From Clitopilus passeckerianus (lineage: Eukaryota > Basidiomycota > Agaricomycetes > Agaricales > Entolomataceae): a DNA stretch of 64,000 nucleotides. Below, one piece after another: positions 1 to 11,690 of this stretch. The DNA is taken from positions 124,001-188,000 of the forward strand of contig CALYLX010000064.1 of assembly GCA_944990035.1 (NCBI GenBank), given 5' to 3'. The stretch's first letter is position 1; every line of letters begins with the position of its first letter. The notes under the pieces were generated by a model, which saw nothing but the letters and a program-made list of their open reading frames with translations, searched no databases and was not told the origin of the DNA. Position numbers and translations under genes: made by a program.

Positions 1-258
1 GTTGACTTCTAATCTCTGCACCATGCTCTGCACAATCCCTATCCCTTGTTCTGACTCTTAAAAACCGAGCTTTTGTGTTTCTAATAATTATTACTGAGTG
101 TAAATTAGTGTACTTGTGTTTCAATGCATGCATTAGATTCGGCCTTTAGTATGATTGTAATGCCCAAGCCTCGAGGTCCCTGGATGATCGATGATTGGTC
201 GTGGCTTGATTTGGAGGAACCCTCCCTGACCGCGACCACAAGCGTCAAACGAACAACC

Positions 259-1906
259 ATGCACCTTGCCCTCCAAATACCTGAGATCTGTTCGCTCGTC
301 TGTAGCTTTGTAAAGAAAGACTCTGGACTCGCGAGATTAGCCAGAACATGCCGGGGATTCCAAGGTGCGCACTCGATTTCAGCATCTATGGCGGGTTGCG
401 TAACATTGAACGATAATCGTAATTTGCAGAACCTGCCCTTAACGAGCTATGGAGGTGTCAATCCCACCTATCGCACCTTGTTGCCGTGATGCCTGGTGAT
501 TTATGGGAGATGGTGGGAGACTGGTCCGATTTTGGCTACTGGATTGTGAGTCTTCGAGTGTTATACCGGAATCGAGCGCTGAGGACTTGCGGAAGAGCTT
601 CACCAGAGATATCAAGCCGGATGACTGGTCAAGATTCGACTACTACATGCCAAAGATCAGGCGCATGCGCTTTGGCCATGCAAATGACATCACGTTAGAA
701 GCCCTGGAAACTCTCCTTCTGCACAAGGAAAGCAAAAACATATTTAAGAATTTGCAGACAATTCGAGTTACAAGCCTTGCTTTTGATCCAGACGACCCGT
801 GTTTCTTCGCACTGCTCAAGCTGATACTAAACCCCTCTATCGAACATTTTCTCGTCAACGACCTGAGCCGGCTTGCGTCTAACACAGAGGAAATATTTCC
901 CTCTCTTTACCGGGTCTTCGCCGAGCGAAGTAGCAATGTCCTTGCATTAAAAGTACCCGCTTACCGTGATAGCCAAAGTACTCCATTCGACTTCCCAGCC
1001 TGGCTGTCTGGGTTTCAACGACTTCAATCTGCAGATATTGAAATTCCTCCTGGTCACGACAGCAAGGAGCTCGTGCGAGGACTCGGGAGTATCGGTGCCG
1101 TGAGGAAGCTCTCGATCTCCCGCATGTCTCCCTATAATCAGTCCCTTGACACATCGGGCTTTCAGCCTGGTATGTTCGCCCAGCTTCTTGACATGGAACT
1201 CAAGTATATAGCTCTCCAAGACGCCTTACATATCCTCCAAAATATATCAAGTCCTCTTACAAGACTGCATCTAAAGGTCGTTAGCACATCGGGGGACTTC
1301 CAGTCACTTGTTAGGTTAGCCGAATCAATTCCACGATTTGCGGAATTGGAACACCTTTCCCTCCATGGCTTCGTTCCAGAGAGCCACCGCACAAATGGTC
1401 TTTCTTTCTCTCCCGACTCTGCAATCGCCACACCCCGCGTTTTCTTCCGGCTTCGAAGGATCACCCACTTTGCATCAAGCTTCATGGTCGACAGGATAGA
1501 CGACTCCTGGCTTCGCCAAGTGCCAGATGCTTGGCCTTACTTGGAATGTTTGGCACTCTGCCCGGATCCCATATCCACCCCAATCACATCCAGGATGACA
1601 CTGGGAGGGTTGATCCCAATTGCTGCTCGTTCTCGAAAGCTGACCCAACTTACGATTTCCCTCGCGGTCAAACCGTTCAACCTCGCGCCCCTAACAGACA
1701 ACTTCATGGGGAGCCAGTCAATACGCCATGTTGACTTCTCAGATTACTCTACATTGGAGTCTACTCCCGAGGTTTTACAGTGCATTCTGCGCTTATTTCC
1801 GAGGCTGGACACAGCGGAGGGATCCGTATCGCTTTGGGCGAGCCCAGAATTGCGAGCAGGGTTCAAAAACTTGAACAAGATGCTCAAGGATGCGATCAAC
1901 CAGTGA
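259..1906 (+). CDS. F-box/LRR-type protein
   Basis: Basidiomycete F-box protein, expected to act as a substrate adaptor of an SCF ubiquitin ligase. The start 'MHLALQIPEI' is the usual start of this family and is preferred to the ATG at 124. Exon 1 is 259-364. Intron 365-429 (GT-AG) restores the conserved 'FQEPALNELW' across the junction. Exon 2 (430-545) reads 'VMPGDLWEMVGD'. The remainder is open to 1906, with 'DDWSRFDYYMPKI' followed by degenerate leucine-rich stretches. Joining exon 2 to the last exon needs an intron of only 38 nt (546-583, GT...AG). That keeps the frame (514 aa) but is unusually short, so a frameshift lesion is the alternative. The F-box assignment rests on family resemblance; the substrate is unknown. 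Confidence 0.65.
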
Positions 1907-2367
1907 AGGGTTCATACCCATTGCAACCCACATGTATTTGCACATCCCTCAGGTTAGGCACGACACGCAAAGCAGCTTGTAGTATGTAATAATCATAGAC
2001 CACATACCTTGGTTGGGGATTTACACGCCTCCCACTCCATTTTACTCCAGAACAGGACACGCCAATAGCAACGGTGATTTTACTGTAGTCATTTAGTAGC
2101 ACAGAGTAGAGCAAATGCTCAAGGAACCGTTATGGCCAATCACTGGAGAGCATACTAAGAACAAATTCGAACTCCGGAAGGCCAGCCGGCTTTCCTCCTA
2201 CCTCTTGACACATTATCGAAACAAGTTTTTTTGCGTGCTGAAACCTCAAAGACCGTTTACGAAGTCTGTTCTTAAGGCGGATAAAAGTTGGACCATGCGG
2301 GAGAAGAGCCCAGCAGCGCTGAAATCTGAATGCCTATGACCTCAATTACGTTCACTCCCCACACGAC
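1907..2367. other. intergenic, no gene seen
   Basis: The region lies between the F-box gene and the WD40 gene on the same strand. It holds only short, unsupported open frames. It presumably contains the 3' end of the first transcript and the promoter of the second. Confidence 0.5.
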
Positions 2368-4712
2368 ATGCATCCGGACATTGTACAATCTTTCTACTCT
2401 ACACCTCCAGCATGGAAATTCAGCAGACAAGCGGATAAACTGATCTCTAGGTTTGAAGCTAATGGGTTTCCATATTCTCGGTCCGATTCATCGACTGCTG
2501 TGGTTTGGCGTATTTCTGACACAGCTCTTTTACCAGGACGCTCTCAGCCTCGAAATCCTGCGTCAACGCACTAGCTTTCTCGTCCGGAGATGGAAGATGG
2601 CTAGCTACTGGTGGTGATGGTACGGTTAATGGCAGAGATCTCAGATGTTCACTCATTCGGTGTGGGACAGATTTGAAAGTGTTTCTTTGGGACTTGCATC
2701 AAGACGATCTGGCGGAGCCCAACGGGATGCTTCGCGGGCATAGAGTATGTCTGGCATACTTTCTTGAAATGTACGAGCTGAAGGAATGTAGGGGAACATA
2801 TTCTGCGTGGAATTTTCAGCGAATAACCGATACCTCTTCTCGTACGTCGGGGTTCCTGTTACTCATCAAGTTCTCTTTCCTTACCCCCAAGAACCCCAGT
2901 GGAGGAATAGACGACTTGATTGTTCAGTATGACATTACCCAACTGGGGTCACCTTTGTCGCAACATCCAATGAACACGGACACCAGTGTATTCTTTCATC
3001 ATGACGTACGTGTTGCTGCCTCCTCTCATCAGGAAATTTGGCTAACGCGACTCCTCCTTCATAGGACAACATTCGTGGTATCTCTGGCCACCCATATACT
3101 GACGAAATCGTTCTGAGTGCAAGGTATTTGACACCCAGCGCTTCTCTTGGCACCTTGCTAAACTCTTACTCCCAGCTCAGATGGACGTGTAATACGACAT
3201 GACACTCGCGTCCCACCCCAGCCTCGTATTAACGGCCGCCCTCACCGCTCTTCACACAAGCCCTCCGATATTATCCAGCTCACCCATGAAGCTACGGACG
3301 TCAAATATCATCCTACTACGGAAAACCTCTTTGTTACCAGCGACTCCTACGGGGATGTATGTCTGAGGGATATGAGGATGGCTTTTGGAGGATATAGCGG
3401 GAGGTCAAACGAGGGAGGCGTGGTATTGAACGTGAGTTTTCGCCTTTTTAGTTGGGTCCTCGGCTGACTTGCGACACAGTATGCCACCAGACTAACTCGG
3501 AGGATGAACGGCCAGCTTGACCTATCCCATCCCGAAGCCAGCAGTATAGCATTTGACAAGGAGGGCGAAAAGCTTGCCGTCACATTCCTAGTGAATTTCC
3601 ATATTTTCCATTCATCCATTGTCGGGGCTAATTAAATTCCTAGTATTACCTCCCCACAATATACGGCCTCTCCGACCCGTACCCACTTGCCGTCTGCAGT
3701 GGAGAAAACTTACCGAATGGCAGACCTGCTAAGAAGTCCGACGGGATTTATTCTAATGGATGCACAATCAAGGTTCCTCTCTCTCTCTTGTCTCGACTTA
3801 TGTTCCCGAGCCTGAGGTTCAATATTCGCACCTAGCACGGCACTTTTGGCTCTGCAGGCCTTTCCTCAGACCAGCTCTACGCCGCCGGCTCTGAAGATTT
3901 CCGAGGTTACGTTTGGAAAATGCCCAGCACATCCGAGTTTTCCCAGCGCCGAACCGAGATCAGCCCCAGCAGCTGGGCGTGTGGAGAATGGCAAAATGAC
4001 ACCAAAGGTTCTTACTTATTCCTCTTCTTCATGTCTTCACTACCTCACGAATTCCGCCATCGTATAGCATTTACCGCCTCATCAACCAACACCGATCCAA
4101 TTCAATGTGTCATCCCCACACAACTCTCTACACCACTCTGTAGATTAACTGGTCACAAATCTATCGTCAACTCGGTCTTGATCCACCCTCAGCTCCCGTG
4201 CGTCGTTACGTGTGGTGTGGAGAAGAATGTTCTGTTACACTCGGCGTCGAGCGGTGCGCCTGGTGCTGGTGAGCATGGGCTAAGGAGGACGTCTACGAGG
4301 GTCAGAAGGCTTGATGGCGGGTATACTGGTGGTAGTGAGGACGAGGATATGATGAATCAAAGTGGGGGTGAAACTATGGATGAGGACGCGGAGAGGGACA
4401 GGGAGGGAGAAAGGGAAGCAAGGGACAGAGAAATTTATGTCCGTGCTTTGGCCGGGCTTGGACCTATCGAGGACGACGACGAGGAAGACGGTGAGGCGAT
4501 GACGATTGGGATGTTTGATCAGTAGGTCTTTCATTTCACACTTCATGTTTCAGTTGCTGACGGAAATTTTGTCGCCCAGTATCCTAAGACAAGAAGGCAC
4601 CAGCGACGCGTTTGAGTTGCGGAGGTGTTCTGCGCCAGGTGATGACTCTTCAGATGAGGATATGTCGGTCGATTCGGACTCTGACGGGGATGGGGATGAC
4701 GCCTTGATATGA
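2368..4712 (+). CDS. WD40-repeat protein, DCAF5-like
   Basis: WD40 beta-propeller protein resembling DCAF5, a DDB1-CUL4 substrate receptor. Exons 2368-2450, 2525-2619, 2671-2744, 2792-2841 and 2900-3005 join in frame, followed by several more. The repeats include 'CVNALAFSSGDGRWLATGGDD', 'GNIFCVEFSANNRYLFSGG', 'GSEDFRGYVWKMP' and 'GHKSIVNSVLIHPQLP', in the same order as in DCAF5. The propeller is followed by an acidic Asp/Glu-rich tail. The last intron (donor near 4524) rejoins in frame to a tail ending in '...DGDGDDALI' at 4712. The protein is about 590 aa. The first exon is the least certain: it is chosen because its splice closes the frame onto 'SFTRTLSASKSCVNAL'. The role in CUL4 ligase function is inferred from family. 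Confidence 0.75.
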
Positions 4713-4922
4713 ACTCGGATTGTCTCGAGGGACTTGAGGACTCGAATGGACAGTAGTTCAGCTTGTACTGCTTAGCTATGTGTATTTGTATTTTCTTTTT
4801 TACGTGTATAACAGACCTCTAAAAACGAGCAACCACTCTGTACCTGAATAATGAAGAATAAAAACGAATAACAAAGAATAATGAAAATGCACTCAAACTT
4901 CTACATCGCCCAGCCCTGAGGT

Positions 4923-6620
4923 TTAGTACCAGATGCACCTCGTCCTATGGGCAGGCACGATCCCCTCCGTCTGTATCCCCTCCACCTGCTTCTTCCCCTC
5001 CTCGATCTCCTTCGCCAGATCCCACAGATAAAAATCAATCAACACCGAGCTGATCTCCTTCTCCCCTTCTACCTTCCTTATGCCCTCCTCCCCTCCTTTC
5101 TCCTCCCTCTCCTCCTCAATCAACCCTTCAATCTCCTTCCTGACCAACTCGACCCCAACCACACTCGCAGCTCTCAAACTCAGCTCCTCCCTGCTCCCAC
5201 TCTCGAGGCCCACGCCGTTCGTGAGGATGTCGAGGAGGTAGGGAGGGTATGTGAGGATGCGGAGGTGGTGCAGGATTTGAGGGACGCGGTAGTCTGCGAA
5301 CATTGTTAGTTGGTAGATGCGGGGGCCTGAGAGGGAGGGGAATATTGGGTGTGGTGAACCAGAGGAGGAGAGAGGGTAGAAGGCGGCCCATATTTCAGCG
5401 ACGAGGATTTGGGCACGTTTCCAGATGTATACTATTTTGGAAGAGTGGATTAGCAAGAAAAGGAAGGAAGAGTAAAGAGACGGTCACATACTTTTCTCCC
5501 CATTGAGCGTGAACTCGTCTCGGAATTTAGGGAACGTGCGGGTGACCGTCTGGACTAGCTGGAGTGCTGATCCTTGTCCTTGGTGAAGGGCTTGGAAGTG
5601 TATGAGGAGGTTTTGGAAGGAGCCGTTGAAGTTCTATAAGTAGCGATCGGTAGAGGTCATGATGGGGGAAAGGCAAAGGAAGCTTAGATACCTTGCACAA
5701 AATCCTCCCATTCTCCCTCATGATCTCAATCCTTTCTCTGAGTAGGGGTATCCTTTCAATCGAGTGCTCGGAAGGTCGGAAGACATGTTCAATCAATGAG
5801 TCAGGGCAGAGCTCTGATGATGAGTAGAACGTGGGGTCGCATATTGGGATTCCTTCCTGCATGGCTGTAGGCAATAGAAGATGAGACTCTCGCTGCGAGG
5901 GTTTTACAGGGAAACTCGCCTCTGTCAAGAGCAGCGACTAAGCTCCAATATCCCGTATGGACCACCTTGTCTTCCTCCTCCTCCACTTCCTGTCGCTCCA
6001 TCAACTCCTCGAGTGAATCCCACCCCTCAAACCACTCAATCCCAAATCGATCATCAGTTCCTTCTTCAGACCAGAAGCTGAAGTTGAGACTCGAGATGAG
6101 AAATATCCAATCAAGGACTAGTTTGTTCCGGTTTGGGGAGATTTTGTCTAGGATGAACCGAGAAGACGGTGATGAGGATGTAGCCTCCGAATCATAAGGG
6201 TCAGAGTTGTCGTCTGGGCAGACATGTAGAGGGTGTGTGCGCCATGTCCGTGGTGTGTATGATTCTTGGAGCATTTTCTGGCGGATCTGGTAATGTGGCG
6301 TACAGGGTCAGCTCATGGGTATCATCCCCGTATGAAAACTGGGACATACGTATTTGGCAGAGCGTTTGACACCTTGGTCATTGATCTGGACGATGTTCGT
6401 GGCCTTCAAAGGGCCCGTATGAGTTCAAACGAGGACGTCGAGTTGCAAGGAGGTGGCATACAGAATACGCGAATTGGCAGCTAGTTATGACTGGATTTTC
6501 GGTAGTTTCAGCTCTCTGAATCTCAGGGACTGCCAGTGCTTCAGTGTATGGTTTGACGAGACCATGCTTGAGTTTTGAGGGTGATACGTGAGCAGACTCA
6601 GTTAAGGGGTCGATTATCAT
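4923..6620 (-). CDS. QNG1: Queuosine salvage protein (QNG1/DUF2419 family)
   Basis: Queuosine 5'-phosphate N-glycosylase family. In eukaryotes this enzyme releases queuine from queuosine monophosphate so that tRNA wobble position 34 can be modified; fungi and animals cannot make queuine de novo. Six exons on the minus strand: 6462-6620, 6350-6403, 5920-6286, 5692-5864, 5492-5633, 4923-5431. They sum to 1404 nt (467 aa), close to the family length. Conserved blocks include 'GYWSLVAALDRAMQEGIPI', 'IPLLRERIEIMRENGRIL', 'WKRAQILVAEIWAAF', 'LTMFADYRVPQIL' and C-terminal 'LIDFYLWDLAKE'. The intron 5865-5919 has a GC donor (AG|GCGAGT), chosen because it restores 'LDRAMQEGIPI'. The 5' limit is taken at the ATG at 6620. 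The family assignment is strong; activity is inferred. Confidence 0.88.
5865..5919 (-). other. GC-AG intron in the QNG1-like gene
   Basis: Donor AG|GCGAGT and acceptor CTACAG, 55 nt. No GT donor nearby keeps the conserved 'ALDRAMQEGIPI' block intact. Confidence 0.7.
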
Positions 6621-6826
6621 AGTTCGTTCTAGAGCAAGTAGAAAGCAGAGAAGAGGCGCAAAAAGCTGGGAACCGAAATTTCTGAGGATTCGACGTGTCT
6701 GGTGAAATTCTGCTAACTCCGGATAGGGACCTAGGCCAAGGTCCCGATCAGATTAGATTGCACTTCGATCTATTATCATATTCGTTGGAGAACGGACAAT
6801 CTTTGAATTAATGGTTCTAATAAATA

Positions 6827-8368
6827 CTACCGCCTTGGTAAGCCCACTATAGATAGCAGAAATGCTTTTCGTTCCTCTTCGCGGCCAATCGTATCCTGCT
6901 GGGGGTTTTTGTATGGCTTCTGGGTCTGATGTGGGAAGCGTTCGCAGAGCACTTTCGTCAACCGATTTTGTATACCTTCAAGAACAGCACCTCCAACCGC
7001 GGCTCGTCTATCCGACCCACCAATGGAAGGCAAGTTCGGGAAAGCCCAGCTGGAATCGATCATCCCGTTGTAGTCCCTGGTCAACCAAGCAGTTCCAAAA
7101 TCATAGTTGTACCCCTCGACCCATAGCGAACAGCACAAACAACTTTCCTCAGTAGTTCCTATAACTCTTCGTTCCGCTTTTGGAAGCTTCCCGCTGGATC
7201 CACAGGGCCTAGGTTCATCGTCTTTGCCGAGAGAGAATATCAAGCGGATCTCGGGGTGAATACACGCTTCAACGGCTTGATCTCCTCCCCATCGCGAGTC
7301 GAAGTTGGTAACGGCAGATCGAAGCTCGTTGAGAGTTTGGGAGTTAGGAGGACTCTCAAACGCGCATTCCAATACATCTCGAACTTCGGGGAGTGGAATC
7401 CTACCCGCTCCAGAGTCGAAAATGCATGTTTCATCGGGCCAACGGAAAGGGATTTTTCCATCCGGGAACTAACGTTTGACTTGCTTACGAAGGCTTTTCA
7501 GACCGCTGTAATCTTCGCATACTTTGAATAGACGGTCCCTAAGATTGTCGAACCTTCCTCTCCGTTCAAGGCTATCAAAAGCCCTGATGGCGAAAGGTTG
7601 CAGAAACCGCGATTTGAGAAGTGGCTCTGCCACCACCGCAAGGTCCATGTACTGTGATGAAGCCACGCCGACAGCATGGGGGTCCAGCGCTTCCCTTGAG
7701 GCATGAATACATTGGTTCACGAGGCGAGATAATATCTGTTCGAAGGAACCGTATTCATACATTCCGTCCAAGAACCCCCAGTCAAGAGACGGGGGAAACT
7801 CTTTCTCCCAATACTTTGCATCCGGGTTCCAGTGCAATACCGCGAATTGTTGGTCCGTCGGGGAACCCCCATATATAGGAGAGGGTTGAGGTATATCTCG
7901 GAATGAAAGGAGGCATTCGTGATGTTCCGCGATAAACTTGTTCAGGTTTAGCAGGCAATGCGCATGAACAAACGAGAACATGGGATTGGGATCGTTGTCC
8001 ATGCTTGCAAACAGTGGGTCGGCGATCATATCCCTAAAGCGCCTGGCGATGGCCTCGTCTTCGGGGGAAGGAGCCCTACGTTTAGCCAGAACTAGACACA
8101 GACTCTCCCGCTTTTCGACCGTGACTGCAGTTGAGTCTCCAGGATGACCCGAGGTCAACATGAGAGCGACCGTGTTAAGAGCGCTGAATTCTGCTCGGAT
8201 CTGGGGGCTACGAATACTGAGTGTGGGGGAAATGGTGAAACCCCGAAACTTTCCTATTTCTCCGTCCACATAGTCTAGCTGGCTGAGTAATTGCAGCTGT
8301 TCGGAAAGCCTGGATTGGAGATCGAACATAGGGCGCGAGGTTGGCGCCTGAGTGGGTAGGGAAATCAT
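6827..8368 (-). CDS. OTT_1508-like deaminase-domain protein, interrupted by an in-frame TAG
   Basis: One frame runs from the ATG at 8368 to the stop at 6827 (514 codons), broken only by a TAG at 7469-7471. The C-terminal part carries 'CIHPEIRLIFSL' (an H-x-E signature; His near 7256-7258, Glu near 7250-7252) and 'ESCLCCSLW' (C-x-x-C; Cys codons near 7139-7141 and 7130-7132). These are the zinc-site motifs of the deaminase superfamily, in the arrangement of the OTT_1508-like clade that is expanded in basidiomycetes. The N-terminal ~300 residues resemble no domain I can name. The TAG is either a nonsense mutation or part of an 81-nt intron (GTAAGC...GGAG) that would also keep frame and join 'KSL' to 'GRIPLPEVRDVLECAF'. 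The substrate (nucleic acid or nucleotide) is unknown. Confidence 0.6.
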
Positions 8369-8666
8369 GGAAGAGGTAACACTGCAGGACTGAAATGCCA
8401 GATTATGTCAGTTGGGCAACTCCGCGATACATATCTGAGTATATTAGGGGCCATTCTTGATTCAAGTGGCATTCCGTGTCTGCAAATTTCTCATATCTGA
8501 TCCCCGAGAGAGGTTCTGACATTGCATTCATGATATATTTACGTAGGTAGGATATGCTAAATTAAATCCGGACTTCCAAAGAACTTCGTAACGGTAACTT
8601 ATAGCTTGTCCATGCAATAGAGCCGTCATGCATGAGTAATCAAATTACTGGTATACGCCTCATAAA

Positions 8667-10293
8667 TCAAGACGTTCTCGCCTTGGCCTGCTTGTTGCGT
8701 GCTGCCGCAGCGAGGGCGGATACATCCGCCGCAACCCCAGCCCAGACCTCTGCTGATTCACCGTAATCATGAGCTTGATCAGCGTCTATCTGTTGAAGGT
8801 TGGGAAACAGGCTCGCTAGGAATGTCGCCACTTTCTTGGGTGCCGCGATCGGAGAATGTCGCACGTCAAGCCCCTGAAGCTTCGTCTGGACGATATTGTT
8901 ACCGGGTCGAGTTCGTTTGGGAGGTAGGCGTTTGCGAGCGTTGAAGGCAAGATAAAGCACCTGTAGTTTAGGACAGTGCTCCGCGAAAGCTGATAAACCT
9001 GCTAGAGTGTTCTGTGGTACTGCCATGGGCATTTTCGTCATCATTGCCAGCCTGACTATGTTCGGCCATCCTTTCGCCAGTGTATGGAGGGCATCGTCGT
9101 CGAAGACAAGGTCTTGATTGGCTTGAAATCGGAGTTCGGAGAGATTGGAGAACTTCGTCAATGGTTTGAGAGCTCCGGCTTCAATCACTGGGTCGTGTGG
9201 TGAACGGGGCAATTGACCGAAGTCTCCGATACTGAGGCATTCGAGGCTCGTAGAAGATATCTTCCGAGCCAAACAATCCAGGAGGGACTCCCATTCTGCT
9301 GGAGTGGCGCTGGGGCGATCCCGTCTGCACTTGATCTCGAGGACCTTGAGGCCGGTTTCGGGGGAGAGCAGGTCTAAAAAGTTGAAAGAATCGGTCATTC
9401 CCGAGCAATTGATGATGGCCGCCTTGAGTGCAGGAAAATTGCGTGGCTGATTTTCCTCCCAGGTCGTAGAATTCGCGCCGCCAAGATAGGCCTCGTCTCC
9501 GGGAGTTCCAAATATAAAGGTTTGGAGGCATCGGGATCTAGCAAGAGTCTTCAATGCGGCATGCGAGATTTCGCGGATTTCTAATACCCTGAGGGTGTCC
9601 AGACTCGGAATAGCGCGCCATATGGCAGCCATTTCTGTTTGCTCAAATGCGCCTGTAAATTTTAGAAGGGTCATAAGAGGGTAGTTGGCTGTTGTGAGGG
9701 TGCCTAGGAGTAGTTCCAGATGGCGTACACGGTCCCAACCAACATCTCCCGCTACTTCGAGTATTCTGAGTGCTGGCGACATGCACAATTGGAGTTTCCA
9801 ACAATCCTCGCGACTTGCAACTGACAATTTCAAGGTGCGGATGTTAGGGAAAAGCGGTGCCTCTCCGATGGCAGAGCAAACTGACGACCATACACCTGGC
9901 GCAGTAGGATACGGTGGTCGTGGGGGGCCATCTATAGCTCTGACACGTGTCGCATACTTCCTCAAGACCGCAATGTGAGTCGGATCTATAGGGCCAGCAA
10001 GGGTCTGTAAGCAAAAGTGGTCGAATGAAGTCAAATAAAATCACAAAGAACTTGGTGAAAGGTGTGCTTACGGCTGGCTCCCTCCTACTGGTTCCCCGAC
10101 TTAGAATTCCCATACAGCTCAACAGAGGGAGTGGGTTGTCTAGTCTAAACCAAAGTGCGTCCAAAGCGGGATCACGAAGAACGCGACATGTTAGTGCAGC
10201 TGCGAGAAGTGATTTTGGACCGGATCGTATATCCTCAGCAAGGCAGAGGCAAATCTTCTGTGAGAGTTCTGGAATACGAAGGCAAGAATGCAT
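8667..10293 (-). CDS. F-box/LRR-type protein
   Basis: Second F-box protein of the basidiomycete 'MHxxLxIPEL' type and a likely SCF substrate adaptor. Exon 1 (10072-10293) gives 'MHSCLRIPELSQKIC...LAAALTCRVLRDPALDALW', a good F-box. The intron 10005-10071 has donor GTAAGC and acceptor TTACAG. Exon 2 (8667-10004) gives leucine-rich repeats spaced over about 440 residues, such as 'LRVLEIREISHAALKTL' and 'CPKLQVLYLAF'. The total is 519 aa with no disruption, so this copy looks intact, unlike several relatives in the window. Its ATG lies only 62 bp from that of the divergent P-loop gene at 10356. The target is unknown. Confidence 0.8.
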
Positions 10294-10355
10294 CGTCGTT
10301 GCTGGCCGTGGTTAACTCGTGTTCCGATTGCCGACCATGGTGACTTCCTGCTCCC

Positions 10356-11085
10356 ATGATCCCACCACTTCTGGGCGACGGGCAAGGCAACTACAGGGTA
10401 CATGTAGTAGGGAACAGCGGAGTAGGCAAGGTACGCTAAGCCATAGGCTTTCCTGCCTTCAACGACCTCAGCCATGTCATAGTCGACCTTCTCCCAAGCC
10501 CTCTCTTCCACCCTCTCCGTCCCGTACATCCCACTCGACGAGTTATTCTGGAATCCCGGATGGACACCTACCCCTTCAGACGAATTTCAAGCACGAGTAC
10601 AGGTTGCTATGAATACCCACCCGGAGACTAGAGGCTGGGTAATCGATGGGAACTATGTCAGGAAGGGAGCCGCCTTCGTCGCGGAGGAAGCTACAGACAT
10701 TATATGTACGTGAAGTAGCCTCCCCCCGGCTTCATGTGATCTTATATCTTCGAATCCAGGGCTTGACCCTCCACTTTTGCTCTCTCTCAGCCGCCTCATC
10801 CTACGCACCTTCCGCCGCTTTTTTGGATTCGAGGCGCCATGCGCTCGGGGCTGCCCCGATAGCATTACAGAAACATTCTTCTCCAGGCAAGGTATCCTTT
10901 GGTGGACTATAAAACAACACAGGCGAGACCGAAATTTCGAACTTGAGCGGTTGGAACGGATGAATATCGAGACCGGAACCACAGACGGGCAGAGAAAGAT
11001 GAGGCGGGCTGGAGGGTGGGGAGGCGAGGTGAAGCAGTGGTTAAGGAATGTTGCAGAAATGGTTGGTGGTAGAAAGCAACTTTAG
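10356..11085 (+). CDS. P-loop kinase, adenylate-kinase-like
   Basis: Small P-loop NTPase of the adenylate-kinase-like (FlaR/topology-modulation type) group. Three exons: 10356-10430, 10483-10705, 10760-11085, giving 207 aa. The Walker A motif 'GNSGVGKST' is split by the first intron after the Lys codon. It is followed by 'VPYIPLDELFWNPGW', 'TRGWVIDGNYV' and 'DIIWLDPPLLLSLSRLILRTFRR', the usual order of blocks in this family. The C-terminal third is basic, with 'KQHRRDRNFELERLERM'. The start ATG is fixed by an in-frame stop just upstream. Phosphotransfer to a nucleotide or small molecule is inferred; the substrate is unknown. Confidence 0.82.
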
Positions 11086-11189
11086 CTGGTCTGGTAACGA
11101 TGAATTTTACGCACTTGGGATACACAGCAGGAAACACACACTGTGGTAATTCAATTTTCTTACATAAAACCTCCAGTCCCACATCCTTC

Positions 11190-11690
11190 CCCCATGTCAA
11201 GCTCTATATTCGAACTCCAATCTAGGCTTACAGAACAGCTCCAACTGCTACTCTGACCCGACCACCCAAAGTAGGAGAAAGCACAATCCCACTTTCGGAA
11301 TATATGGACGTACTCGAGTGTGCGTTCGGGGACACTTCCAGACTCTCATACTTTGGTGAAATACGGTCCAGCGTTCCCGACTTCGATGCGCGGTGGGGAG
11401 GACCGCAAGATACGCTTGATGCTGTCCGTCAGCGAAGACGACAAGCTCCACGATCCTACACGTCTTCTCGTTCCAGAGCTTCCACATCCTGAATGGAGGC
11501 CAATAGGAAGCAGCGACGAAAGTGACTTGTGCGGCTCGTTGTGAACCGAGGCCTACAGCTACGAGTACGAGACGGCATGGGTGACAAGGGGAAGCAGTGG
11601 CGCTCTTCGTCCTGACTGGCATTTCCGACATTGTCTTCTATCGGTAGGTCAAGTAGGCAAGGCTCTGTTGGAGGTGCAGTCCTGAAAAGC
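11190..11690 (+). pseudogene. degenerate OTT_1508-like deaminase fragment
   Basis: Remnant related to the gene at 6827-8368. It starts with 'FELQSRLTEQLQLLL' (compare 'FDLQSRLSEQLQLLS') and then a stop. It lacks the roughly 250-residue middle and resumes with 'STIPLSEYMDVLECAF' (compare 'GRIPLPEVRDVLECAF'). After a frame change it reads 'RKIRLMLSVSEDDK', where the H-x-E motif is missing. It then reads 'IGSSDESDLCGSL*TEAYSYEYETAW', with one Cys of C-x-x-C lost and TGA replacing a conserved Trp codon. It is therefore non-functional for deamination. Confidence 0.75.

Noticed and set aside
7469..7471. TAG as evidence of stop-codon RNA editing
   Set aside because: UAG-to-UGG editing is known in some filamentous ascomycetes, but nothing in the DNA alone distinguishes it from a mutation or an intron.
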